Below are positions 36,556-45,104 of a stretch of 64,000 nucleotides of DNA, in pieces. Under the pieces are notes generated by a model. That model was not told the origin of the DNA and did no database searches. It worked only from the letters and a program-made list of their open reading frames with translations. Origin of the DNA: Erythrobacter litoralis (GTDB taxonomy: Bacteria > Pseudomonadota > Alphaproteobacteria > Sphingomonadales > Sphingomonadaceae); the NCBI RefSeq assembly GCF_029760855.1, contig NZ_SOSI01000007.1, positions 1 to 64,000 of the forward strand, in the 5' to 3' direction. Position numbers and translations under genes: made by a program. Position 1 is the stretch's first letter, and the number at the start of each line of letters is the position of its first letter.

Positions 36556-39018
36556 CTACTCGGGAAGCGCCTCAACCCGCATAGCCTCGCCAGCCAAGCT
36601 CTCCGCTTCCAGCAGCAGTTCATCGTCCACCTGACCCTGCGGCGTCGCTTCGCGGCCGATCATGACCATCACCGGGACGGCGAGTGGGCTGACCCGATCG
36701 AGTTCGACATGAACAAGTTCGTCCGCCGCCCGATCGAGCAGGTCGCCAAGTCGGCCCACATCCGTCATCCGGGTGCGCGCGTCGGCCCATGCCGCCTCCA
36801 GCAGCACATGGTCCGGCTCGTATTTGCGCAGGACGTCGTAGATCAGGTCGGTCGAAAAGGTGACTTGCTTGCCCGTCTTGCGCTTGCCCGGGTGCTGTCT
36901 CTCGACCAAACCGCCGATCACCGCCACTTCGCGAAAGGCGCGGCGTAGTAGATGCGAGTTCTGCACCCAATCGATGAATTCGTCCTGCAGGATGTCGGGC
37001 GATAGCAAAGGCGCCGGATCGTCGACCGGTTTCAGACCCCATACAGCCAATGAGTAATCGTTGGCGACGAACCCGCCGGGCATCAGCCCGCGGTCCTCCA
37101 TCCGCTTGGTGACGAGCATCCCGAGCGATTGGTTCGCGTTCCACCCGATGAAGGTGTAATAGACGGTGTAATGCCGCTTGGCATGCGGGAAGCTCTCGAC
37201 CAGCAACTGGTGCGGCCCCGGCATCCGGCTGCGCCAGTCCTGCACCTCCAGCCATTCGCGTACATCGTCGGGAAAGCGGGCCCAGCCGGTGCGATCGACC
37301 AGCATTTCGCGCACCCGGTCCGCCAAATGGGTGGTAAGAGGCAGACGCTGCCCACCATAGCTTGGGATCATCGCGCTGGCCATTGCCGCCTTCACGATGA
37401 CCTCCATGTCCTGCAGCTTGACGACCTCAAGGCTCATCCCCGCGAAGGCGAAGGTGTCGCCCGGGCTGAGGGAGGCGGCGAAGCGTTCCTCGATCTTGCC
37501 GAGGCTACGACCGCCCCGCCCGCGCCCCGAATTGATACGCACCTCCAGCATTTCGCTGTCGATGATGATGCCCGCATTCATCCGGTGGCGGGCCGCCTGT
37601 TCGGGATGGGTAAGGCGCCAGACCCCGTCCTTGTCGCGTACGATCCGCTTGAACTTGTCGTAAGCCTGCAAGGCATAGCCACCGGTGGCGACGAAGGTCA
37701 GCACCCGTTCCCACGCCGCCTCGTCCACCCAGGCATAGGGCAAGCTTGAGCGGATCTCTGCCAGCAATTCGTTTTCCTGGAAGGGCGCGGCGCATGCGCA
37801 CGCCATGGCGTGCTGCGCCAGCACGTCGAGCCCGCCGCGCCGGAAGTCCTCGCCGTCGCGCTGGCCTTCGTCCACCGCTTCCTTCGCCGCGGTCGCCTCG
37901 AGAAACTCGAACCGGTTGCCGGGCACCAGAAGCGCGCGGCTTGGCTGGTCGAGCCGGTGATTGGCACGCCCGATACGTTGCAGCAGGCGCGAGGAGCCCT
38001 TGGGTGCACCCATCTGCACGACTAGATCAATATCGCCCCAGTCGACGCCAAGATCGAGGCTGGCGGTGGCGACGAGCGCGCGCAACTCGCCCCGCGCCAT
38101 CGCCCCTTCGACTTTGCGCCGCGCCTCGCGGCTCAGCGAACCGTGATGCACACCGATGGGCAGATTGTCATCGTTCACATCCCACAGGTTCTGGAAGATG
38201 TATTCGGCCAGGAAGCGCGTATTGGTGAAGATCAGCGTGGTGCGGTTGGCTTTGATCTGCTCGTAAAGCTGCGGGATCGCCCAGGTCGCCGCATGACCGC
38301 CCCACGGCACCCGTTCCTCGATCGGAAGCAGTATTTCCACCTCGGCCGGCGCGCCTGGCTCGCCTTGCACCAGCGCCACCGCGTCGAGATCGCCCCACGG
38401 CGCCAGCCATTCGCGGAAGCCTTCCGGATTGGCGACCGTGGCCGACAAAGCCGCACGCTGCATATCGGGCGCGATCGCCTGCAGGCGCGACATGGCGAGC
38501 GCCAGCAGATCGCCCCGTTTGCCGGTGGCGAAAGCGTGCACCTCGTCGATTACGATGCGTTTCAATCCGGCGAACAGTTCGATGCTGTCAGGAAAGGACA
38601 AAAGCAGTGATAGGCTTTCCGGCGTCGTCAAAAGGACGTTCGGCGGCCGCGAGCGCTGCCGACGCTTGCGGTCCGACGGCGTATCGCCACTACGGGTTTC
38701 CACCGTGATCGGCAGGCCCATCTCTTCGACCGGCGTGATAAGGTTGCGCTGCACATCATGCGCCAGTGCCTTCAGGGGCGATACGTAAAGCGTATGGAGG
38801 CCTTCAGGCGCACCCGCCTCCCCGAACTGCGACGGGGAGAAAGCTGCCAAAGTAGGCAAGAACCCCGCCAGCGTCTTTCCCGCCCCGGTATCGGCAACCA
38901 GCATGGCATGCTTGCCCGCGCGGCTCGCGGCGAGCATCTCGCTCTGGTGGCGCCGCACGCGCCAGCCCCGGCCAGCAAACCACTGGTCAATCTCGGGCGG
39001 GATGGGGGTGTCGGGCAT
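36556..39018 (-). CDS. Lhr-type (ligase-associated) DEXH-box DNA helicase
   Basis: This 820-aa SF2 helicase has motif I (ADTGAGKTLAGFLP, residues about 40), DEVHAF (motif II), SATVANPEGF (III), QRIGRANHRLDQPSR (VI) and a long C-terminal region with GRGRGGRSLGKIEERF and the MPGPHQLLVESFPHAKRHY block typical of Lhr proteins associated with ATP-dependent DNA ligase and an exonuclease. Those partner genes are not adjacent. The ATG at 39018 is preferred; upstream residues are low quality. It is divergent from the BON protein gene over 229 bp. Confidence 0.9.
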   Translation of the reverse strand: MPDTPIPPEIDQWFAGRGWRVRRHQSEMLAASRAGKHAMLVADTGAGKTLAGFLPTLAAFSPSQFGEAGAPEGLHTLYVSPLKALAHDVQRNLITPVEEMGLPITVETRSGDTPSDRKRRQRSRPPNVLLTTPESLSLLLSFPDSIELFAGLKRIVIDEVHAFATGKRGDLLALAMSRLQAIAPDMQRAALSATVANPEGFREWLAPWGDLDAVALVQGEPGAPAEVEILLPIEERVPWGGHAATWAIPQLYEQIKANRTTLIFTNTRFLAEYIFQNLWDVNDDNLPIGVHHGSLSREARRKVEGAMARGELRALVATASLDLGVDWGDIDLVVQMGAPKGSSRLLQRIGRANHRLDQPSRALLVPGNRFEFLEATAAKEAVDEGQRDGEDFRRGGLDVLAQHAMACACAAPFQENELLAEIRSSLPYAWVDEAAWERVLTFVATGGYALQAYDKFKRIVRDKDGVWRLTHPEQAARHRMNAGIIIDSEMLEVRINSGRGRGGRSLGKIEERFAASLSPGDTFAFAGMSLEVVKLQDMEVIVKAAMASAMIPSYGGQRLPLTTHLADRVREMLVDRTGWARFPDDVREWLEVQDWRSRMPGPHQLLVESFPHAKRHYTVYYTFIGWNANQSLGMLVTKRMEDRGLMPGGFVANDYSLAVWGLKPVDDPAPLLSPDILQDEFIDWVQNSHLLRRAFREVAVIGGLVERQHPGKRKTGKQVTFSTDLIYDVLRKYEPDHVLLEAAWADARTRMTDVGRLGDLLDRAADELVHVELDRVSPLAVPVMVMIGREATPQGQVDDELLLEAESLAGEAMRVEALPE

Positions 39019-39079
39019 AGTCCCTGCAATATGGCGGCACGGTCTGGGATTCCCAGCGAAACCGGATGCACCCGTCTTT

Positions 39080-39098
39080 GCGGTTTGCGACAAACCGC
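39080..39098. repeat. perfect 8-bp inverted repeat in the helicase/BON divergent region
   Basis: GCGGTTTG and CAAACCGC flank a 3-bp centre, forming a 19-bp near-palindrome 62 bp upstream of the helicase ATG and 150 bp upstream of the BON gene. It could be an operator or an extragenic palindrome; no T-run follows on either strand. Confidence 0.5.
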
Positions 39099-39247
39099 GC
39101 GAGGTGCGAGCCGACAAGTGCAACCGTTAACCAAGATAAGTCGTTGATTTGATGACTATGCCACGAAGCACGGTTGCTGCGATCCGCTATGCTACGCCGG
39201 AGCGGACCACAGCTTTGCTAACCCGGCAATCTATTGGAGAGACCAAC

Positions 39248-40150
39248 ATGGCCGATCGCAACAGACTTTCGCAATACGATAATTATCAGCAGGATTCCGA
39301 CCAGCGGTACAATCGTCAGTCGGAACAGTTCTCGAGCTACGACGACGATCAGTTCGGTGACGACCGTTATGGCTCGCAGGACCGCAGCTACGGCAATCGC
39401 AGCCAGTTCGGGGGTCGCAACGGTTCGATGAACGATCAGTCCTATGGCCGCCGCAGTCAATATGCGGACTACAACCAGGACAGCAATTATCGCGGTAGCG
39501 ACTACGATCCGATGGGCGATTACGACCGCTCTTCGATGAACCGTGGTTATACGTCCTATCGCAACGATCAGGAGCATCAGTTCTTCCGCCCCGACGATTT
39601 TGGCGGCGAAGATTACACGCGCGGTACCTATGCAAGCGGCGGCTATCGCGGCGGCGGCAATTACAGCGGCGGCTATAGCGGTCGCAGCCGGGGCGGTTCG
39701 GGTTCGCAGAACTATAACCGGTTCGGTGAAGGCCAGGACCGCGGCTTCATTGCCAAAGCGAGCGACGAAATCGCGAGCTGGTTCGGCGACGACGATGCTG
39801 AGCGCCGGCGTCGTGAGATCGATCACAGCGGACGCGGTCCGTCGAATTACACGCGCTCTAACGAGCGTTTGCTCGAAGATGCATGCGAACGTTTGACGCA
39901 TGATCGCTATGTCGATGCGAGCAAGATCAACGTCACCGCCGATAATAACGAAGTGACGCTCGACGGTACGGTGTCCAGCCGCCAGGCCAAGCGCCGTGCG
40001 GAAGACTGCGTTCACGACATTTCGGGCGTAAAGCACGTGCAGAACAATCTGCGTGTGGACGATGACTGGAGCAGCTCGAACAACTATTCGAACGACCGCA
40101 CCTACAGCGAAAGCAACCGCACGACGCAAACCGATACGACCACCTCGTAA
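39248..40150 (+). CDS. BON-domain protein with long disordered N-terminus
   Basis: This 300-aa protein has no signal peptide. Residues 1-165 are rich in Tyr, Asp, Ser, Arg, Asn and Gly (units such as YDDDQFGDDRYGSQDRSYGNRSQ) and look disordered, residues 170-195 contain an ASWFGDDDAERRRRE helix, and residues 203-270 are one BON domain (VEVTLDGTV-type strand, then AKRRAEDCVHDISGVKHVQNNL). BON domains bind lipid or protein surfaces. A tail of Ser/Asn/Thr follows. The ATG at 39248 has a GGAGA site. Confidence 0.85.
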   Translation: MADRNRLSQYDNYQQDSDQRYNRQSEQFSSYDDDQFGDDRYGSQDRSYGNRSQFGGRNGSMNDQSYGRRSQYADYNQDSNYRGSDYDPMGDYDRSSMNRGYTSYRNDQEHQFFRPDDFGGEDYTRGTYASGGYRGGGNYSGGYSGRSRGGSGSQNYNRFGEGQDRGFIAKASDEIASWFGDDDAERRRREIDHSGRGPSNYTRSNERLLEDACERLTHDRYVDASKINVTADNNEVTLDGTVSSRQAKRRAEDCVHDISGVKHVQNNLRVDDDWSSSNNYSNDRTYSESNRTTQTDTTTS

Positions 40151-40172
40151 GGCAAGCGATATATCCGACACA

Positions 40173-40202
40173 GGGCTCCGGAATTTCCGGGGCCCTTTTT
40201 TG
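40173..40202 (+). terminator. Rho-independent terminator after the BON protein gene
   Basis: A GGGCTCCGGA/TCCGGGGCCC stem (one G-U pair) with a 3-nt loop is followed by six T residues. It lies 22 bp past the stop, right at the end of the convergent J-like gene. Confidence 0.93.
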
Positions 40203-41417
40203 TTACAGGCCGCGCGTAAAGGCGAAGTATGCGTCGATGGGTTCGGTAGCGGCGGCTTCCAACGCCGCGATCACGACAGCACATCGGTCTGGATGCATCG
40301 GATCCGAAAGTGCGTCGATGACATTCGCTTGTGATAAATCCGTGGTCGCAACGGTCCGATCTATGAGCGCAGGAGGAATCGGTTGGTTTTCCGCCTCGAT
40401 CGGAGATCGGGAGGTACCATCCATCAGCAGATTGCGCGCGAAGGTGGTTTCTTCCTCGATACCTTCCGGCGGCATGTGGGGTATACCGTCGGCAAACGCC
40501 GCGTCCGTGACCTCACGGCAGGCGCCATCCCCCTCCGTTCGCGCCTGCCGTAGCCAACCGACATACAGGCGGTTCATTTCGGCAAGCTGACGGTCGCTCA
40601 TATACTCACGCGATAGCATCAGGTGATAGCGCAGAAACGCCCGGGCATTTTGAGTGCTTTCAGCAGGGTCTTGACTCAACTCGCGCCATAAGCGTCGTGC
40701 GAAAGACGGATTGCGATACTCGACGTCTGAGAAACGGATATCTTTGCCGAACAGCTCCGCAGCGACCCGGTCGGCCTCCGCCATCGGAATGTCATCGTTT
40801 TCCCAACCCTCGATTGCGACGGGGGGGTTCAGATCATCAGGAACCGTGTTCTCAGTGTCATTGCGCGAAGCGAAGCCCGCACACATCGTGAGAAGGCCGA
40901 AAAATCCCAGGAACGCAAGCCAGACATAAAGCTGCGGCACCTCATGACGTTCGATGAAGGACCGCTGCTCGGCAGCGTGATCGAAAGCGACGACATCCGG
41001 CGGACGCTGAACCGGTGGGGAAGCTTGCTCCCTACGAGAGTTATCGACGTATACGACGCGTTTGCGTGCAGGCAATTCGCGTACCGATTGTGGTTCGGGT
41101 TCGGGTTCGGGTTCGGGTTCGGGTTCGTCCGCCCCCGGCATCGGCACGTCAAGCGTTTCCGCGGGCTCCGGCGGGGTGACGACGGCGTCGATGTCGGCGG
41201 ATGCGGGCTCCTCGTATCCGGCATTCGCTCGACTGGCTTGGCGACGCAATTCGGCGGCGAGAAAGAGAGCCTTCTCCCGCGCCTCTGTCAGCCGCGTATA
41301 CGCGGAGATGGGCATCGCTCCATCGATCTGCGCCTTCTTCCGCTTATAGGCATCGTGGATCGCATCTCGATCCTTCGTGCGAGCGATGCCCAAGTCCGAC
41401 CAGGGCCACTCGCTCAT
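40203..41417 (-). CDS. membrane protein with a degenerate J domain (no HPD)
   Basis: This 404-aa protein starts with a J-like helix pair (residues 3-56, WPWSDLGIARTKDRDAIHDAYKRKK and YTRLTEAREKALFLAAEL) that lacks the His-Pro-Asp motif needed to activate DnaK. A linker with six Glu-Pro repeats (residues about 97-108) follows, then a membrane helix (VWLAFLGFFGLLTMCAGFA, about 165-183) and a C-terminal domain of about 215 residues with two cysteines (GACREV, DRCAVV). Related HPD-less J-like proteins exist, but the function is unknown. The N-terminus would be cytoplasmic. Confidence 0.75.
   Translation of the reverse strand: MSEWPWSDLGIARTKDRDAIHDAYKRKKAQIDGAMPISAYTRLTEAREKALFLAAELRRQASRANAGYEEPASADIDAVVTPPEPAETLDVPMPGADEPEPEPEPEPEPQSVRELPARKRVVYVDNSRREQASPPVQRPPDVVAFDHAAEQRSFIERHEVPQLYVWLAFLGFFGLLTMCAGFASRNDTENTVPDDLNPPVAIEGWENDDIPMAEADRVAAELFGKDIRFSDVEYRNPSFARRLWRELSQDPAESTQNARAFLRYHLMLSREYMSDRQLAEMNRLYVGWLRQARTEGDGACREVTDAAFADGIPHMPPEGIEEETTFARNLLMDGTSRSPIEAENQPIPPALIDRTVATTDLSQANVIDALSDPMHPDRCAVVIAALEAAATEPIDAYFAFTRGL
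41092..41127. repeat. six perfect GGTTCG hexanucleotide repeats
   Basis: Six tandem ggttcg units lie inside the J-like gene and encode six Glu-Pro dipeptides on the minus strand. Slippage would add or remove EP units without changing the frame. Confidence 0.92.
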
Positions 41418-41469
41418 ATAATCCGCTACCTTTCGTTCTGAGCCGCACTAAGCACGCAATACCGCGTAG

Positions 41470-42873
41470 CTAATGCCCGACGCTTTCGCCCCGCTTCAGC
41501 CCTGACAAGGCGAGCTGCTCATCGATCTGCGCCATCAGGCGGTCGAGCCCTGCTTCGCTGTCGCTTTCGGCACGGGCAACCAGCACATCTTGCGTATTGG
41601 ATGCGCGCAGTAGCCACCAGCCATCCGCCGTGTTGACGCGTACGCCGTCGGTGCCGTTCACATCGGCGTCGGTGCCGGAAAGGCGCTTCTTCACCTCTTC
41701 GATCGCGGCGAACTTGCGGCTTTCGTCCACCTGGAACCGCATTTCGGGCGTATTGATCATGTTCGGCATATCGCCGCGCAACTGGGTGACCGACTTGCCG
41801 AGCCGCGCCGCGGCCGCGATCAGGCGCACGCCCGCATACAGCGCGTCGTCGTACCCGTAATAGTCGTCGGCGAAGAAAACGTGGCCGCTCATCTCGCCCG
41901 CGAGCGGCGAACCCGTTTCCTTCATCTTGGACTTGATCAGGGAGTGCCCCGTCTTCCACATCAGCGGTTCGCCGCCATGCTTGGAAACGCTGTCGAACAG
42001 CGCACGGCTTGCCTTCACATCCGCAATGATGGTCGCACCCTGACGGGTTTTCAGAAGATCCTCGGCATAGATCATCAGGAGCTGGTCGCCCCAGATCACC
42101 CGCCCTTCGCCGTCGATCGCACCGATCCGGTCGCCGTCACCGTCGAAAGCGACCCCGAAATCGAGGTTCTTCTCCGCCACAAGTGCCTTCAGGTCTTCCA
42201 GATTGGCTTCGACCGTGGGATCGGGGTGGTGATTGGGAAAGTTGCCGTCGACTTCGGTATACAGCGTGTGGTGCTCGCCCGGCATGCGGGCGACGAGCTT
42301 TTCGAGCGCGGGGCCGGCGGCGCCGTTTCCGGCATCCCAGCCCACGCGCATTTGCGCCAGCGCACTGTCGTCGATGCCGCCGAGCCCGGTCAGCAGGCGT
42401 TCGATATAGGCGCCCATGATGTCGCGCTCTTCCACCTCGCCCGCACCATCGGCCCATTCGCCCGCCGCGGCACGGCGACCGAGCTCCTGAATATCCTCCC
42501 CGAAAAAGGGCCGGCCCTGAAAGACCATCTTGAAACCGTTGTAATTCGCTGGATTGTGGCTGCCGGTTATCTGGATGCCGCCGTCCATCTCCTCGTTGGA
42601 GGCTTCGGCGTAATACAGCATCGGGGTCGGCCCCATCCCGACATTGGCGACGTCGCACCCCGCAGCGTTCAAACCCTCGATCAGCGCGTGGCAAAGCATT
42701 GGCGAACTGACGCGACCATCATAGCCCACCGCGACCTTGCTACCGCCCCGCTCCTGCAACATCGAGCCGAACGTCCGCCCGATCGCGCGTGCATCGTCCG
42801 CGCCCAGTGTTTCACCGATGATGCCGCGAATGTCGTATTCGCGAAGAACTGTGGTATCGAAGGTATGGCTCAT
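41470..42873 (-). CDS. phosphomannomutase/phosphoglucomutase
   Basis: This 467-aa alpha-D-phosphohexomutase has the phosphoserine motif TGSHNPANYNGFK (catalytic Ser), metal loop DGDGDR, sugar motif GEMSGHVFF and C-terminal phosphate loop RASNTQDVLV. It interconverts mannose or glucose 6- and 1-phosphates for exopolysaccharide and LPS sugar precursors. It starts inside the stop of the J-protein gene (4-bp overlap), so it is translated together with mipZ and the J protein. Confidence 0.94.
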   Translation of the reverse strand: MSHTFDTTVLREYDIRGIIGETLGADDARAIGRTFGSMLQERGGSKVAVGYDGRVSSPMLCHALIEGLNAAGCDVANVGMGPTPMLYYAEASNEEMDGGIQITGSHNPANYNGFKMVFQGRPFFGEDIQELGRRAAAGEWADGAGEVEERDIMGAYIERLLTGLGGIDDSALAQMRVGWDAGNGAAGPALEKLVARMPGEHHTLYTEVDGNFPNHHPDPTVEANLEDLKALVAEKNLDFGVAFDGDGDRIGAIDGEGRVIWGDQLLMIYAEDLLKTRQGATIIADVKASRALFDSVSKHGGEPLMWKTGHSLIKSKMKETGSPLAGEMSGHVFFADDYYGYDDALYAGVRLIAAAARLGKSVTQLRGDMPNMINTPEMRFQVDESRKFAAIEEVKKRLSGTDADVNGTDGVRVNTADGWWLLRASNTQDVLVARAESDSEAGLDRLMAQIDEQLALSGLKRGESVGH

Positions 42874-43172
42874 TGATCGGGCTCCGTTGCGGGGGGAGGA
42901 AGGTCTGCCAAGAGAAGGTCGCGCGCGGCGTTGAGTTCCTGCTGGGCGGGCGTACTGCCGCCGCGATCGGGATGGGCGATAGCGGCCTTGCGGCGATGCG
43001 CCTCGCGGATCTGCGCGGGTGTGGCGTTCCGGGGCACGCTGAGTAAACGACGGGCCGCAGCAAGTTTGTCCGCCTGCGATTGCCGCGCCTGGAGAAATTC
43101 CCACGGCCACCGCCCCGTCAGCCAGCGTACCGCCAGGGCGGCCAAGGCCAGCAGGACGAGCGCTTTCGTCAT
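42870..43172 (-). CDS. small membrane-anchored J-domain protein
   Basis: This 100-aa protein has one N-terminal membrane helix (residues 3-20) and a J domain (about 38-93) with an intact HPD in AIAHPDRGGS (residues 67-69), in the style of DjlA/Pam18-type anchored co-chaperones. It would recruit DnaK to the inner membrane. It overlaps mipZ upstream and the phosphomutase downstream by 4 bp each. A much longer frame upstream to 44804 is an artefact running through mipZ and panC. Confidence 0.88.
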   Translation of the reverse strand: MTKALVLLALAALAVRWLTGRWPWEFLQARQSQADKLAAARRLLSVPRNATPAQIREAHRRKAAIAHPDRGGSTPAQQELNAARDLLLADLPPPATEPDQ

Positions 43173-43978
43173 GCGGCTTCGCCGGCGCCGTGCTGCATCG
43201 GCGAACCCGGCAGGTTCAGACCGGCGACGAGACCGCGCAATTCCTGCCGCGCGACGAGGTGGCTGGTGCCGAGATCGCCCAGCTGCCCCTTGTCGAGCAA
43301 GGTGAGGCCGGAGGGAAAGAGTTCGCGGTAGATCACGCGTTCGGACAGGCCCTTCGCCACGCGAAACCCGACGCGCTTGCTCATCTCGGTCAAGGCCTTC
43401 TCGATCCGGGCCATATTGCGTGCTTCGGTAAAGCCGGTGCGGTTGCGCACGACGATCCAGTCCATTTCGCGGCGCTGTTCCTCGATCTGCGCGCGGCTGC
43501 GGCGGATGCGCGCCTCCCAGATCAGTTCGGCATAGAAGGAGAGTTTCTTGACCTTGAAGCTTTCCCCTTCGACCTGGCCGATGAGGTCGAAATCGACAAA
43601 GCTGTCGTTCATCGGCGTCACCAGCGTATCGGCGGTGGTGGCGGAATGGCGGGCCAGGGGGTCGTCGCGCCCCGGTGTATCGATGACGATGAAATCTGCG
43701 CCCGCCGCTTCCTGCTCGATGAGCGCCTCGAAAGCGTGCTCGTTCAGGTCCTCGACCGTGTGGCACGCAGCGCTCGGCAGCTCGATGCCGCGCTTTGCAG
43801 CCGTCTCCGCCCGGTTCTCGAGATACCGGCACATGGTACGCTGGCGATGATCGAGATCGAAGGCGACCACTTCCGCCCCGCGATACGCCAAGGCGACCGC
43901 CACGTGAACGGCGGTGGTCGATTTGCCGGTGCCGCCCTTCTCGTTGGCGAAGACGATGCGGTGGGGAGTGGAGGCCAT
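43169..43978 (-). CDS. mipZ: division-plane positioning ATPase MipZ
   Basis: MipZ forms a gradient from the ParB-bound poles and blocks FtsZ assembly, placing the division site at midcell in Alphaproteobacteria. The 269-aa protein has the deviant Walker A KGGTGKST (14-21), FDLDHRQRTMCRYLENR and VIDTPGRDDPLAR, plus RRSRAQIEEQRREMDWIVVRNR, which is MipZ-like rather than ParA-like. It is first in the mipZ-J-phosphomutase operon and divergent from panC. A paralogous ParA function is the main alternative. Confidence 0.92.
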   Translation of the reverse strand: MASTPHRIVFANEKGGTGKSTTAVHVAVALAYRGAEVVAFDLDHRQRTMCRYLENRAETAAKRGIELPSAACHTVEDLNEHAFEALIEQEAAGADFIVIDTPGRDDPLARHSATTADTLVTPMNDSFVDFDLIGQVEGESFKVKKLSFYAELIWEARIRRSRAQIEEQRREMDWIVVRNRTGFTEARNMARIEKALTEMSKRVGFRVAKGLSERVIYRELFPSGLTLLDKGQLGDLGTSHLVARQELRGLVAGLNLPGSPMQHGAGEAA

Positions 43979-44114
43979 TCGGGTTTCCGGGTGATTGGAA
44001 GAATTGCGGTCGCTCCTGTCCTAGCCAATGCATGAGAACGCCGCAACGCGTCCACGCTGGACAATGCCCGGCTCGCAAGCAATGCGCGATGGCGAACTGC
44101 GGATGGAGATACGA

Positions 44115-44963
44115 GTGGAAACGATCACGAAGCTTACCGACCTGCGCACTGCGCTCGCGCCACTGCAAGCGCACGGAACGGTCGCGCTCGTGCCGACGAT
44201 GGGCGCGCTGCACGAGGGGCATCTGACCCTGGTACGCGCGGCGCGGAAGGCAGCGGACAGCGTCGTCGCTTCGATCTTCGTCAACCCGCGGCAGTTCGGG
44301 GCGGGCGAGGATCTCGATGCCTATCCGCGGCAATTGGAGCGCGATGCCGCGGCGCTGGATGCGGAAGGCGTTTCGCTGCTCTGGGCACCCCAGCCGGACG
44401 AGGTCTATGCCGCAGGCTACGCGACCAATATCTCCGTTTCCGGCGTGAGCGAAGGGTTGTGCGGTGCGGACCGCCCGGGGCATTTCGATGGCGTCGCGAC
44501 CGTCGTATGCAAATTGTTCAACCAAGTTTCGCCTGACATGGCATTTTTCGGCGAGAAGGACTGGCAGCAGCTCGCCGTCATCCGCCGCATGGCGCGCGAT
44601 CTCGACCTTACCCGCCCGCATGTCGATGCGATCCACGGCGTGCCGATCGTGCGCGAGGCGGACGGATTGGCGATGAGCAGTCGCAATGCCTACCTTTCGC
44701 CCGAGCAGCGGAGCGAAGCCGCCGCCCTGCCGCGCGCCATGCGCGACGCCATCGCAGCTATTCGCGACGGAGCGGATGCGCCGCGTGCTCTCGGCAATCT
44801 CCACGATACGCTTCTGGCATCGGGCTTCACGCGGGTAGATTATGCCGAACTGCGCGATGCGAACAGTATCGCCCCGCTCGAAGGCGACAACGGCAATGCG
44901 CGCCTGTTCGTCGCCGCGCGGATCGGTGGCACGCGCCTGATCGATAACATGGCTGTCGGCTAA
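44115..44963 (+). CDS. panC: pantothenate synthetase
   Basis: PanC joins pantoate and beta-alanine with ATP in coenzyme A synthesis. The 282-aa protein has [12 protein letters not shown] (ATP-binding HIGH-like motif), [30 protein letters not shown] and [12 protein letters not shown]. The GTG at 44115 is chosen because a GGAG site sits 6 bp upstream and the distance to VPTMG equals that of the E. coli enzyme; an ATG at 44103 is the alternative. It is divergent from mipZ. Confidence 0.95.
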   Translation: METITKLTDLRTALAPLQAHGTVALVPTMGALHEGHLTLVRAARKAADSVVASIFVNPRQFGAGEDLDAYPRQLERDAAALDAEGVSLLWAPQPDEVYAAGYATNISVSGVSEGLCGADRPGHFDGVATVVCKLFNQVSPDMAFFGEKDWQQLAVIRRMARDLDLTRPHVDAIHGVPIVREADGLAMSSRNAYLSPEQRSEAAALPRAMRDAIAAIRDGADAPRALGNLHDTLLASGFTRVDYAELRDANSIAPLEGDNGNARLFVAARIGGTRLIDNMAVG

Positions 44964-44968
44964 AGGGC

Positions 44969-45042
44969 TGGAGCGGGTAGCGGGAATCGAACCCGCATAA
45001 CCAGCTTGGAAGGCTGGGGCTTTACCACTAAGCTATACCCGC
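44969..45042 (-). tRNA. tRNA-Gly (anticodon TCC)
   Basis: Read on the minus strand, the 74-nt gene begins GCGGGTATAGCTTAGTGG and ends TACCCGCTCCA, so CCA is encoded. The anticodon stem CCAGC/GCTGG encloses the loop CTTCCAA with TCC at the anticodon, and the T-arm is GCGGGTTCGATTCCCGC. It reads GGA/GGG glycine codons and lies just past the panC stop on the opposite strand. Confidence 0.97.
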
Positions 45043-45104
45043 GCATCCAGCGTCAGCGCGAATGCCACCACCCGTGCCGGTCCGTCAACTGCGAAAACGC
45101 GCGA

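Noticed and set aside
43173-44804. N-terminal extension of the small J protein to a 644-aa protein
   Set aside because: The extension runs antisense to panC and through mipZ in another frame; the 100-aa form with its own ATG and 4-bp overlap is consistent.
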